A DNA stretch of 64,000 nucleotides from Emydura subglobosa (lineage: Eukaryota > Chordata > Testudines > Chelidae), in the NCBI GenBank assembly GCA_007922225.1, contig ML680088.1:15631967-15695966 (forward strand), read 5' to 3'. Below, in pieces: positions 47,115 to 59,189 of this stretch. The notes under the pieces are model-generated. The model had not been told where the DNA came from and searched no databases. It worked only from the letters and a program-made list of their open reading frames with translations. Both the position numbers and the translations under genes were made by a program. Positions within the stretch are counted from its first letter, which is position 1. Each line of letters opens with the position of its first letter.

Positions 47115-47320
47115 GATCTAGTGGCTAGCGCACTATCTGAGCCTCAAGGAGCACTAGGTTCTAGTCTCATCTCTGACACAAACTTCCTGCATGACCTTGG
47201 ATCAGTTGCTTCATCTCTCTGTGTCTCAGTTCCCCACCTGTAAAACAGGGATAAAAACCCTCCTTTTGTCTATTTAGATGGCAAGTTCTTTGTGGCAGGA
47301 CCTGGCTGGCTGGAACCTAC
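47115..47320 (+). mobile_element. MIR-type SINE, sense
   Basis: CTAGTGGCTAGCGCACTATC, GGTTCTAGTCTCATCTCTGA, GACCTTGGATCAGTTGCTTC, CTCTGTGTCTCAGTTCCCCA and CCTGTAAAACAGGGATAAAA: a nearly complete copy. Confidence 0.87.
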
Positions 47321-47944
47321 ATGGGTCTATCCGACTGACCCAGGAACAGATATTTCTAGTCTGAGCTAGCAGAGTCTACGGGAGATCAACCTCTTCGATA
47401 GCTAAAGGAGCCAGTGTTCTGCATCTTTAACCTAGTAAGTAAAACTCTTACACAAAGTGAATTTATAAGGTTTATATAAGCTCCATAAAAAGGGGGGGTT
47501 TTTTATATGACCATGCCAGGAGACACTCTTTTTAACTTCAAATCCGGTTCAATCAATTGCTATGCTATCCTTCAGAAATTCTCCATCCCAAATTTTCTTT
47601 TAAACCTGAAATCTCTCCCAGGGTATTACTTTACTATCCAAGTAATTTCCTCAGTAGAGTAGAAAAAATAATGTTCTTCTTCGACAGGTTCGGTTACGAG
47701 GAGATTATGATTAAAGTTGTCAAGAGTCTAACAGGGATGACATGGTGCAGGGGAGGGGGGTGGTCATAAAGAAGCACTGTGAACTCATTTAAAAGCCCCA
47801 TTACTCTGGAACCCAGACAAAAGCAACAGCAGGTGAAATGAGCATGTAGGAAGGTGAAACTTCTTTGAATTGTGGCTTGCCGCATGCTCAGAAAAGTGCT
47901 CAGATGTTATTCATCAGGACCCCGCACTGCAGTGCCCAGGGACA

Positions 47945-48135
47945 CCAGTGGAGAACAAAGAGCCCCTGTGTTGTGTCCTCAGACTCTGCCCCAAACTGCT
48001 TACAGGCTAAGTAGACCATGCAGACAAAGGTGTGTGTGGGGGAGGAGGGGAGCAGTGGGGTCAGAGATTGAGAAGATGAATGACTTACTTAAAGCAACAC
48101 AGCAGAGCTGGGATTACAACTGTCTCCAGACCAGC
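47945..48135 (-). mobile_element. MIR/L2-like remnant, antisense
   Basis: CTGCCCCAAACTGCTTACAG, GTAGACCATGCAGACAAAGG, GACTTACTTAAAGCAACACA and GCAGAGCTGGGATTACAACT resemble antisense MIR. Strongly diverged. Confidence 0.55.
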
Positions 48136-48139
48136 CCAG

Positions 48140-50435
48140 GCCAGATCCACTCCGACACTCCACACGCACCACTTACGTGGAACACAACTAAGAAACGCAG
48201 TTACTGGGTGCGTATCTGAATTGCATTGATCCATGCCACATTAGCACAGGGTGAGATATCACTGGAGCCTCCCACCAGGCCTACCACTGTATCGAGGCCT
48301 TGGGCTGGTCCGAGGCAGGGCTGGATTCCACCCCATAAGGACAGTTTTGCATGATGAATGGAGCTTGCTGCATGCTCTAACCTGGGGTCAGGGAGCAGGG
48401 TGGGGAGAATGCCTTGGTCTGGATGGAGAAGTGAGCGATCCCAGGGAAGATGCATGCTTTGGTTGGCTGCTTTTCTCACCTTCCCTGGATCAATCTGTTT
48501 CCCCTTCTGTTCAATTCTCATCTCTCCCGGTAACAGTCCCCAGTGGCATCCAGAATTTAACATTCTGGTTTTGGCTTCCTCGTGGGCTGGGTTGTAACCA
48601 TGAAAACCAGCTGGAGCAAGGGACTCTGCATAGCTGCCCTGATGCAGGCTGGACCCTGCTTCCCCTTGCACCAGAGGGGAGGAATCTGTGCTACCCTTTG
48701 GCTGCAGCGTACTGCCTTCCTCTACAGTGCACAGGCTGGCACACATCCTGCCTCTGCTCGCCCACTCCCTGCCCACCTTCTCAGGGGCAGGTAAAGCTGT
48801 AGCTTCCCCTCCGGCACAGTCTCTGGTCATGCAGGTAGCCCATCCAGGGGTGTCAGGGAGCTCCTTCCATCCCTTCACGTGCATGCAGCAGGGCTCAAAA
48901 TCCAGCCCCTTGTGCATGACTCTGCCAACAGAACATGTGCTCCCAAAGTTGATTTAGGGCAAGACAACACAGCCCCGGGATGACAAAAGGAATCACTATC
49001 CTGCAACACGAGACAAATGTAAACTCTGGCTGCTGATCACAATCAGCCTTCCTCTGAAAGAAAACACCCCAGCCAATGAAACCGTGTCGACAAACACCCA
49101 GACAGCTTTGCCCTGATCCAAGTGACTTCCAATGACTCTAAAAAGGAACCATTTTGGAGCTTCATTCTGTTAAAAATCAATAGTGGACGATGAGTCTGAC
49201 AACTCCCCTCTTGCTAAGCTGCAGCATTGTCTCTTCTGGCTATAAATAAATGTCCCAGAGGCTACAAAGGACACCCTGTCTGCCCCACTTCCACCTTCAG
49301 AGATGTCTGGGAAGGTGCTGAATGCAGGGTCCTACGGACAGCAGCCTCATTCTCTGCACATCCCTGATTCACCCCCACGGCAGCTCCATCCTATGCACTA
49401 AACAAGGCAGGGGTCCCATGGAAAAAACACAGGATCATGGAATTTAAGACTGTATCATCTACACACAAGGGGGGTGAATTAAGGTTGTACAGGCAACCTT
49501 AGTTCTAGGATTTTCTAACTTTGGAGTGTTCGACTTCGCAACCTTAATAACCTAGTTTATGTAAGGCATTGGCTTACTGTGTGATTTCTTACATAGTTCT
49601 GCAATGAGGAGGCTGATTTGCTGAGTGTTTGGTGTGTTTACCTATTTATATATCTACACAAAGAGAGAGAGAGAGATTCTGTACCCAGAGACTCGTTCTC
49701 CTCCCCAAAATTACATGATGTATTTTTCATACACAGCAGAGTTTGAATCCCTGCTGGAGGTGAAAAATTCGGCCAGTCACCCTTCATGTATCATAGACAG
49801 CACCGCTCAGGTGGTCAGGAGCATCATCACACGCATAAACTATTTTACATGTTGATTTCATATTTTGAGGATGTTACAAATCTAAACACATACAAATAAT
49901 GTCATTCTTTTCTTAGAGCAATCCTTAGTTGGATGGCACTAATTAGCATAACTAACATGAATACTTCCACTGATTTTAGTGGGATTCCTCATGTCAGTTA
50001 GGGCTTGCCAAGAATCATAAGGGTATCTCCGTCTACCCCAGAGTAATTTATATATTATAAAGGAGGAAGGGAAAATGGAGGGAGGCTAAATAAAAAAAAG
50101 ACAATAAATGGCATCAACAAAATACATGATGGCCAGGGGTGCTACTCTGTTGTTGGCGCAAGTTTGGGATGACCTGTCTGTTTGTGGAGCTGCCACACGT
50201 GACTCATATGGTCAACCAAAATGAGCGTTCATAAAATATTTATAGCCCATTGTCACGCTGGCTACATTGGGGGCGGGGCATTTATTATGTTATTTAACAT
50301 CAATACGTCAGAATCAGAATAATTCATGTGAGATATGCCATGTCAGATACTGTTAGAAAGGCTATAATGTGCTAAGTAAGATGTTAATGTTTATATTCAT
50401 GTGTTATATGTGTAATGGAAATTATGGATATGTTT
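48140..50435. other. Mixed sequence, no gene; (GA)n at 49662-49676
   Basis: 48.2-48.95 kb is moderately GC-rich and open on both strands (238 aa minus, 183 aa plus) without any domain or codon pattern I trust. 49.4-50.4 kb is AT-rich, with a short GA run and no repeat recognised. Confidence 0.4.
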
Positions 50436-50439
50436 GATA

Positions 50440-51335
50440 TATCTGTATTTCAAATTGTGCTGTGTCTGGACGACACCCCAGACAAGATGGCTGCAGCAAT
50501 AGCCTGTTTAATGGCCCCTTAAGAGATTCACAGGTACAATGGACCCAGGGGGAGAAGCCAGGGATATACCTGATGAGTCACCAGGACTTAATCATGTGAC
50601 TCTGGACTCCATTTTATTCCTGTAAAATTCCACAAGCAGTATAGCCTAAGCCAAAGGACATAAAAGGCAGCTGCACAACATCAATTTTGTCTTTAGTCTG
50701 TCTTTAGTCTCCAGCCTACCTCTGGATCAACTCACCTACAACTGAACTGAACTTAAGCTATGAAACAAAGGACTGAGACCCATCCAGGTACTGGATGTAT
50801 ACCAGAGGAACTATACAAGCCTGCAAACTCCACAATTCTACTAGAAACCTGATATATATGGACTTTCAAATCAATGTATGTATCTGATTGGTTTAATCCT
50901 TTAACATTTCTCTTATAGTTCGTTTCTTTCTTTTTATAATAAACCTTTAGTTTTAGTTACTAAAGGATTGGCTGGCAGCGTTGTATTTTGTGTAAGATCT
51001 AAACTTATATTGATCTGATACTGTGGCTGACCCTTTGGGGTCAGGAGAAACCTTTTTGGTAAAGAGCATAGAGTTTTAAATAACTGATCTCTTTACTGAA
51101 TCTACTGGCTGATTGGGACCCGGAGACTGAAATGCAGTAAAGGGGGCTGTGTATATTTTATTTTGGCTTCTTGATACCCAGTGTGGGGAATCAGAAGCAC
51201 TGTTTGTGGCTGGTTGGGAAGTCTGACGTCAGTGTCACCCACCATTACTGGGAGAAGCTGCTCTCCTTTTACAGCCTGCTCTGACCTTGACATTTTCAGG
51301 TGGCTACCCTAGGCACGGACAGGTCAACACCCATG
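50440..51335 (+). mobile_element. LTR-like dispersed repeat, probable solo LTR or LTR-derived
   Basis: Seen: GACATAAAAGGCAGC (TATA-like) near 50658, a tandem TCTTTAGTCTG pair at 50690-50711, and a polyadenylation signal AATAAA at 50938-50943, followed by AAAGGATTGGCTGGCAGCGT and CCTTTGGGGTCAGGAGAAAC. The TATA-to-AATAAA spacing near 280 bases suits the U3-R part of an LTR. From memory this sequence recurs in turtle genomes. No coding frame or second LTR was found, and the ends are not defined. No viral gene is present. Confidence 0.5.
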
Positions 51336-51798
51336 TCTATGAGCTATATACTGTTCCCTGACACGATCACATATTAGTGTTCTCTATACACATATGCCAG
51401 AGTTGGGTTTCGTAGTGGGAAATTACGATCTGGAGAGTTAAAAGAAAAGTGTGTTAAAAAATCAAGGCTGAGATCATCATCTTTGCCCTATGGAGATCAC
51501 TTAGATAACCCAATGGGCAATAGTTTTTTCCTAAGAACTACCCCCTTGCCCTAAGTGTGTGACAGCTTCAGTGTGAAAGTGTGCAGTAAGCTTGTTAAAG
51601 AGACATCCACACATCAGCTCACAGGTTCTGTGGCTGAGACTTAGCATCTCCTGCAATAAACCTAATATATAGGCAAGAAAACGCCTCAAATTTCAGTCCA
51701 CGGTATTTCCTCATTGTCATTCGGTTGAGCTGGGTGACTTTGTGATGGATATGCCAATTCTGTGCAATATCTTTGGGAACGTATTGTTTATGTATCAC

Positions 51799-52630
51799 TG
51801 TTGTAGCCTACAGGTATTTGCTAGGTAAGATATAGATATGGATTAAGGCCGTAATGTAAAAGCCTATAGCCTCAGGCCTGTAAGATATTTAGCTTAGCCA
51901 AACAAGTCCTCAGGCCCAAAGAAAGATTTGACATAAGCAATTAACCAGTAAGTGACCTTTATCACAAGACATTATAAGATAAAATGCAGAATGAGGGAAT
52001 TACGTTGAAACTGTTGATACTTAGCAAATATATGTACCAGTTAAAGCCAGTTAAACTATTCTGGGGATTTTGCAGACATAGGATATCAGCTAACCACAAG
52101 TCGTCATGGTGACTGAGTAATGTAAATGTTAATGACTATAAGGGGAACTAATGAGTTAGCCTATGAAAAAAGGGGCACCCCAAAGTAGTAGGACGAGGAA
52201 ATACAAATAAGCACAAGCGGCTGAAACCTCTTCTGAAGATGCACTAGGCATAGTGGCATCAGCATAACACATTATAAAAGCTGTATACTGGCCTGTGTGC
52301 CTTGGGAGATGCCAGGATGCTGGCCGCTGGTGATGATGAGGCTGAAGATGAAGATGATGACTAGCCCGTCAGGTCCTTTTGGAATGGACCATGTGACTAT
52401 ATGGACGCTCAGACGCACATCCTGTATTATCTCTAGCTACCTTGCTGTGTTGGAGTGTTGTCACTTTGCTAACCGTGTTAATAAAACTATTACAAATACA
52501 GAAAGGTCTTCCTAAGTGTGAGTCTTGCAACCACGCACGGCGGGGTTCCCAGCTGAACAGTAATTTTAAGAATACTGGACCTTATCTTGGGACAAGAACC
52601 TACCAAAGGTCAGCGTTAATTGGGAATTCT
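51799..52630 (+). mobile_element. Probable solo LTR of an endogenous retrovirus-like element
   Basis: Starts near TGTTGTAGCCTACAGG; holds TATAAAAG at 52273-52280 and AATAAA at 52480-52485, about 205 bases apart, then CTTGCAACCACGCACGGCG. This order matches U3, TATA, R and poly(A) signal of an LTR. No gag, pol or env frame adjoins it. A clear target duplication was not found. Confidence 0.5.
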
Positions 52631-52639
52631 TAAGTGATC

Positions 52640-53360
52640 AGTATAATTAATACACCACCAACAGATCAGGCAACACTATGGGCCAGAAACTGTAAGCAAT
52701 TCCATGGGGGAGGGTAACCACCGCCCTCCAGAAACTAAGAACAGTGGGGGTGATTAGGCAAATTCACTGAAGTTGTAACACCTCCTGGATGGCACCATCA
52801 CTTAGAGAGGCTCACCTTTGCTGGTTCAGACAAGACAGGACTTTGGGATAAGTGGCCTGAGTTTAAACTGATTCAGGGCCTTCTTTCTGATGCAGCATAT
52901 GGGCAGGCCCTTCTTCCGAGAGGGCCCCACTCCTTCCGGGGAAGGGTTGGAAGCACTTTGGCATATCGAGGCCCCGTAAGACTGATGGGTGATCTCTGAT
53001 AAGCTTCAAGCGTGTGTGTGGATTCTTTTGTTGTTTGAATATGCTTTATTTGTAATGCTTTCACTCAAGAATCAATGTACTTGCTGAGAAAGAGCTGTGC
53101 AGTGACTTATAACTGCCAGCAATTGCACTGGGCATAGCCTACGAAAATTAAGCTAAGTGCAGAAAGCTTGGCTTGCTGAGAGTAACAGTGTAGGCAGGGA
53201 ATGGTGCAGCCTGGAAATACTCTGGTCCGGAGGGAGAGAGACATGAGTCTCTGCCCAAGAGAGGTGACGGCTCCGCAGGGAATCTAGAGCGGGTGCCCTT
53301 GCTGGTCCACAGAGGGGGAGTACAGGGGCAGTTGCCCTGAACTGTGACATACTTACCCCG
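52640..53360 (+). mobile_element. LTR-like or retroelement-derived repeat
   Basis: TTTATTTGTAATGCTTTCAC, GTACTTGCTGAGAAAGAGCT, GTGACTTATAACTGCCAGCA and CCACAGAGGGGGAGTACAGG recall a family repeated in turtle DNA whose normal AATAAATGTGCTTGC has decayed here to AATCAATGTACTTGC. It adjoins the LTR-like copy at 51.8 kb and may be part of it. Confidence 0.4.
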
Positions 53361-53754
53361 CCCCATGCTCAGGGAATAGACATTAAGTTCAGCCCCATAA
53401 TCCTGTAGATCCCGGAGAGCCATACAGATCCTGGCATCCCAACATGGTGGGGCAGACTTCCCAACTCAGCCCACCCATGGCAGCCAGCTGCTGAGGGTGC
53501 CTTCCCAGTGACTGCCCTCCAAATCTCCCTGGAGAGCTTCAGGAAAAGGCTGCTTGCCCTCAGCAGTAACTTCCAGGCAGGCTCCTGGATCAGAAATCTG
53601 CCCGATCCAAAAGGTGGAAGCCAACAAAATCCCCTACCAGTTGCCATGAACCCAGTGTCTTGCCAATATTGTGCTGTTTGTTAAGCTTGAGTTGATGAGA
53701 GCAATGAGGCCTAAGAGACCAGAGCATACGCAGTCTGGCCTAGCAGTTACAGCT

Positions 53755-54065
53755 GGGCTGGGGTCACCAAGACACGGAACATCATGAGGCCGCAGTCAGC
53801 ACACAGGGGGCAGAGCAATTGCTGGAGCCAGGGTCAGAGACAAGAGACCAGCGGTAGTTACCAGGCTGCAATCAGGAGGTAAGAGCCAGACTGGAGTCAG
53901 AGACACAAGACCAGCCAGCAAAGAGATATTTGAAACCACAGCAGGCCAGAAGTTTGCATGGCTGCCCAGGCAACATCCTGGGCCACGGCCAGGGTTAGAC
54001 ATTGAGCATGGGGCAAGCAGAGGGCCACAGAGTGCTGTCAGTCTGGACCCGTTGGGTGACACATG
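53755..54065. repeat. Interspersed repeat with internal GGAGTCAGAGACA copies
   Basis: GGGTCAGAGACAAGAGACCA and GGAGTCAGAGACACAAGACC, about 65 bases apart, are near copies, and CAGGCTGCAATCAGGAGG and ACCAGCCAGCAAAGAG surround them. The minus-strand frame through it (88 aa) has no domain. Family not identified. Confidence 0.4.
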
Positions 54066-54069
54066 CTGC

Positions 54070-55030
54070 CGTGCCCATTCTCCAGCATGATCCTTGGAGG
54101 TAACATTCTGGTGGCAATGTAGGAATGGCAGCTGCCTGCAGACCTGTGTTTTAATCCCATGGAGTCATCCAGCGGCTGTGAAGAAATACATCCACCCTTC
54201 TCCAATCCTCTGGTTAGACAGTGTGCTCTAGGAGGTAAGGAGCTCTGCTATGCAAAGCCAGCTGGCTGTATTGTTAGGACCCCAGCAGCACTGCTTGCTT
54301 TAACAATCTATTTCAGCGGAGAACACGTGTATTGTTGGTACATTGATTTGGTATTTTTGCCTTATTACATTTGTTTTTCAGTGCACAACAGGTTGTATGT
54401 GCTCTATCAGCCTTCTTTTCAATTCCTATAGCGCTCGTATCTATTTCTCTTTGGGGTTTACACTAAAACAGTTGGACTCTGTTCTTCCTTGACTGAGAGG
54501 TCAGAAGATGAATCATCCGACAGGCCAGTGAAACTGACAGCACGGTCCCCTTAATGCACATGGACATTATCTTATTGTATGATGCGAGTTTATGGGCACA
54601 AGATGTGTCTTCAGTCTCTGTAATCTGCAGCCCTGATTTTGATAGAGTACAGTGGCAGTTAAGAGCCAGCACGTTATTTTCCATGGAAGTCTATCTATTC
54701 CCAGAAAACACAGCATCTGAGTGATCACCCCATGGATCACAACGTAAGTCTATTCAGTATCTACGGTAAAGCGGGATTCCATGGTCAAAGCAGCAGACCA
54801 CAGTAAGATGTGCAGCAGCTCCCAGGACAGCACAATAAAAATCATGCTGTGCAATACAGAAGAAAACCACATCCACGGTCATCTGAACAGGACACGCAGC
54901 AGCGGCCCTTAACCTAACCAGCCAGCAGAAATCACTGGGGTTGCCCAACAGACAGCCCTGAGTGCCAAGACATGCATCCAGAAATCTGGCACTGACGTTA
55001 GGGGAGAGTGGATCCACCGTCGCTCTACAG
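54070..55030. other. Unique intron sequence, no gene
   Basis: No repeat recognised between the 53.8-kb repeat and the hAT element at 55.04 kb. Frames up to 90 aa; none resembles a protein. Confidence 0.4.
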
Positions 55031-55039
55031 ACACTACAT

Positions 55040-56045
55040 CAGCGTTTCTCCAATGCGGCCACCTTGCAGCCACAGCCTCCAGGGCGGTGATTAGGGCAGG
55101 GGGCAAAGCAGCAGTCCCTCCCCCAGAGCCACCAGCAGGGATTGGGCCCTGTCCCCCTCTGGGGATACAAATGCTGGAGGAACAGGCAACCTTCCCAGGG
55201 GGGGTTGGCCTTTAGCTCTAGGTAGCAGGCTGCAGGCTGAAGCCTCGGGACTGGGGCCTCTGGCCCCAGGCTCACCCTGCCCCATCGCCTCTGGCCCCCA
55301 CTGCCTCCTCCAGCCCTGGGCTTCAGCCATGCAGTGACAACCTCTAGCCCACCAGGCTCCAGTCCCTGGCTCATCACCCTTCCCCCATCACCCCAGCCCC
55401 CACTGCCTTCTGCAGCCCCGGGGTTCAATTGCACCGCAACAGGCTCCATCCCACGACTGCAGGGCTGAGGCCCCAGGATCCGGTCGCCTCCCCGAGCCTG
55501 GTCCCCCTTCGCCCTGGCCCCCTCTGCCTCTCTTCCCACCGCCCCAACTAGGGCTTAATTGTCCCCCAGCTTGCCAGGGCTGAGTAAGTCTGCTGTGAAA
55601 AGTTATATTTGTATGTTTGTTAATATCACTTTTCACAGCAGACTTAGTAGCTGGCTGGGAGGCTGTGAAAAATGATAGTAACATACAAGTATCACTTTTC
55701 ACAGCAGCAGCCTTACTAGCTAGCAAGTCATTAAAAAAAAAAGCAACCAAAAAAGCAAAAGAAACAACAAAAAAGACAAGAACATGCAAAGCCTCTTATT
55801 TGTGTTTCTATTCTGTTTAGGCCCAGTAAAGAATAGACACAACTATACATTATTATTATTGAGACTGCAAAAACAAATCAAACCTCCATAAATAAATTAC
55901 AACGACTTGAACATGTATATATACATATTTATTTGTTTTTCCTAAAATTAATGAAGTATTTTAGGAAAAATTGTCAGAGTGGCCACCAGCAAAAGTTAGT
56001 GGATGCACTTTGAGGCCATCCAAAAATTCATTGTGAGAATCCCTG
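55040..56045. mobile_element. Non-autonomous hAT-type element, ~1.0 kb, with internal hairpin
   Basis: Ends CAGCGTTTCTCCAATG and (complement) CAGGGATTCTCACAATG form an imperfect terminal inverted repeat. Flanks CACTACAT (55032-55039) and CACTACAC (56046-56053) are an 8-bp duplication with one change. The left half (to about 55560) is GC-rich and gives the minus-strand frames of 166 and 133 aa, which show no domain. The right half is AT-rich and holds a 24-bp-arm hairpin at 55585-55646. No transposase seen. Confidence 0.82.
55585..55646. repeat. Hairpin: 24-bp inverted repeat, 14-bp loop
   Basis: Arms 55585-55608 (TAAGTCTGCTGTGAAAAGTT...) and 55623-55646 (ATATCACTTTTCACAGCAGA...) pair at 23 of 24 positions. 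A third copy of CACTTTTCACAGCAG follows near 55693, so the motif is present in both orientations within the hAT element. Confidence 0.88.
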
Positions 56046-56054
56046 CACTACACT

Positions 56055-59000
56055 ACCGTGACACTACAGACTAAGGGACCCACCCTGAGGAAATTGGGCC
56101 ACAAATTTCCATAGAAGTCAGATTTGTCTCTAATGTCTTGCATATTAATTACAACATCCCAAAAGAAAGGAAGCAGAGAGCTTGCCAGCTCCTTTCTGAT
56201 ACTTTAGTAAACACAAAAATTCCTTCACAAAGGCTACAGAAATGAAATCTCATTCACCAAGGCAGAAAGCCCCTTGCTATGGAACAAGTAGGGATACAGA
56301 AGACAAGGGAAACATTAAAAGAGTTGATTAGCAGGGAGGCACCATGGTCTGGTTTGATAAGGTATCCTTCATGACTATACTTTCTCCATGGCATGTAACA
56401 GCAGACACTCTACTGCCAGGAACTCACAGTCCTGTCACTGGAATATTGTACCAGCCTCAGAGCTCTGTTTTTTTTAACAATAACATTCAAATCAATATCA
56501 TAGTCCTTTTCCAGTCACATCCCAATCAACTGTGCAATCATTCCACAATACACCCTCCGCTTACAACACGCGTCTCAGCAATTATCATGTCTGTTATGCC
56601 ATTGCTTAGAATTGCTTTCTCTGTGGGTACTGAGGAATTAGACTGGTAAGCAGAGCTGTTTGCCCAGGGGTTATCTCCTAAACTCCAGAGAACTTCCAGA
56701 GTAAACGCAAGGAGCAGTCAAAGAGGCAGACGGAGAACAATAACCACCACAGACCACAGACACAAATAGATCACCCAGGAGAGAGATTCCACGTCTTATT
56801 GATTCACTTTTCTGATCATTACACATATTACACACATAACAAGGCTTGGGGCAGTTTTACCAAGGGTTAGATACCCACATGTAGACTATGTGGGGGGGAG
56901 GAGGGGAAGAATAGACTGGAGGGGTATGGGAATAAGTAAATGGTTGTACTGCCTGGAGAGTGGGTTGCTTTCATATTCTGCTGAATAAGTTGTATTTTTT
57001 TTAACCCTTGGCAGTCAGCTTCTGGCAGTCAAGACTGCCTTTCCCAGGGCTTTCCGGAGGCTTACTGGCGACATTCATTAGCTCATTGCATTTCAAAATG
57101 CAATTTTAGGAACAGATATATCTACCGCTATGTGCCTTCAAATGATACAGACCATCATTGTCAGGGGTTACTTTATACAAAGGAGGAAAAGGAGAGGAGC
57201 ATACAAGAAAAGAATCACGGGAGTCAGAAGGGAAATGCCAGAATATTTAGCAAATTACAGAATGATTTCTCACGTTTTACCCTAAACAAGTATCAAAGAT
57301 TGATTTTTATCAAAACTTGTTCTGATCCAGAAAATAATTTTTCTTCCTATGGCTGAAACAAAAATAATGGAATTCACGCAAAATAAATAGGACACATATC
57401 ATCTTGAGGGGTGTCATGTTACTGATGCGCCTTTCCCCACCGCAGCACACACTGAATTCGAAAGAGCAATCCAGAAAGTGGAAGCCTGGAGACAAACAAA
57501 TTAAACAGTTTCTGGGCAGCCAAATAAATAAAAATCTGCTTTGCTTTCCTCAAAAAGCAGAATCTGGGGGGCAAAACACTTGGTTGTGTGAGTGCTTGGG
57601 ATCAGTTTTGTTAACGGCAATATGAATAACTAGAGATTAATTTTTTTAAAATTTTTTTTACTTTTTAATCATTACAAATCATTACCAATTAATATTTATG
57701 CAACCTTCCAATTTCAAGGAGGAAGAATTCAGCAGCTTTCAACCAGCTCCCCCTCTGCTTTCTGAAGGCAACATATGCCTCGCTGGCATCTAACAAATTT
57801 TAATAAAGAACCCCTGCAAAGACCACCAGCTGGGAGAAGAGTGGAATGACAAAAAAAATCACCTTTTGGAAAAAAAAAAATCTTTCTGCACTAATCTTAC
57901 CCCTGAGCTATAGTCTGCATAAAGCAGAGATTCAAAGGAGGATTCCTGCAGTGGTCAACAAAAAGAAGAGGGATTTTGACTGTTGCTACATCACCTAAAG
58001 AAGATATCACAAAAAGCAAGAATAAGAAGACTGTTCTGGTTTAAAAAAGGAGATGACATTTCCAATTTTTTAAAGTTTCTCAAACCCTGTAGCACATAAA
58101 AACCATCTAAGCAGGTTTTAGATTCTGTTTAGTAAGATTAACCAAAGAATTTCAGATTTATAAATCAGATTTGTTATTCATCTAAGCAACCACTATCGCA
58201 CTTTCCCCCTTTCACTGATAGATGGCAAACATGACTATTTTAAAATTAGAATAGATGGGCTACTAGAATATTGAAGCCACAATCCTGAGTCAAAATCACT
58301 GTTTGTTTGCAAATGACAGAGCCCACATTTGATTCCAAGCAGGGATTGTACCCAAAAGTTGTTCATGAATTACTCCCACTTCATTTTGTTTGGTGAAATG
58401 AACATTCTCCTTTGTGTCAGTGGGAAAGTTTATTTTTGTTCAGTAAATTCTCTTGAGCCTCCTTGCTTTGCAAAATAAACTCAGACCCGCCAGACAGCAG
58501 GAAACAGAAAGCCAGGTTTTGATTTAAGGCATGTTTCATTCATTGGAAAAGGCTGTGGCACTTTTTTTTCCCCCCAGAGACCTGGGAAGGAGGAGGAGCA
58601 GAGAGGAAGATACAGGGACTTCAGCTCTGAACATACAGCTGATATAGTGAATAGTACAGTTATAGTTAGAATGTTATAAGTAGTACAGTGCAGAGGGCAC
58701 TATGGAATTATAGCTAGATTAAATGTTAGTACAGAAAGAGACAATAAGAATACAGACAGCTAAAGTGAAATGCAACCCACATTGTCCCTTTACTCTTCCT
58801 AGCTCTAAGGATTTTCTTACTAAGACACAGAGCTAGCAAAAAAGTTCTTTAGCTAGGATACGATTTGTAAGGCAGCCTACAGGCTTGATTATCTGTATGT
58901 AGACAAAATACACCTCATTTGCTAGCGAATGTAGACCTTAAAACACAGAAGCTAGTCATCCCCAGTCCACGGGTAAGAAGCAGTATTAGTCTGCAAATTG

Positions 59001-59185
59001 CCTGGCTGTGATGGCATTTCCCACTGGCTGCCAGGATAATCGGTAGGTAATGCATGCCCTTTTCCCAAAGCACCCAGCACAGTGTCCCCCAAGGGGTAAA
59101 CCCACAACCCCGGGAATCAGCTAAGCCCAGGCTGCTGCTGCTTGCCTCCAGAGACACGCACAACACACACACATATGCACAAAGA
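56055..59185. other. AT-rich unique sequence at the start of EPHB1 intron 1
   Basis: No repeat recognised over 3 kb, unusually clean for this window. ATCATTACAAATCATTACCA with TTAATATTTATGCAACC near 57668-57705 and other AT-rich homeodomain-like words could be promoter-proximal enhancers. Confidence 0.4.
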
Positions 59186-59189
59186 GCGG

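Noticed and set aside
48201..48917. Longest open frame of the window, 238 aa on the minus strand, with a 183-aa plus frame opposite
   Set aside because: No domain, signal or transmembrane pattern; both strands are open together, as expected from GC-rich, stop-poor DNA; no splice or promoter support.
55039..55789. 166-aa and 133-aa minus frames
   Set aside because: Inside the GC-rich half of a hAT-type element; G/A/R-rich low-complexity peptide.
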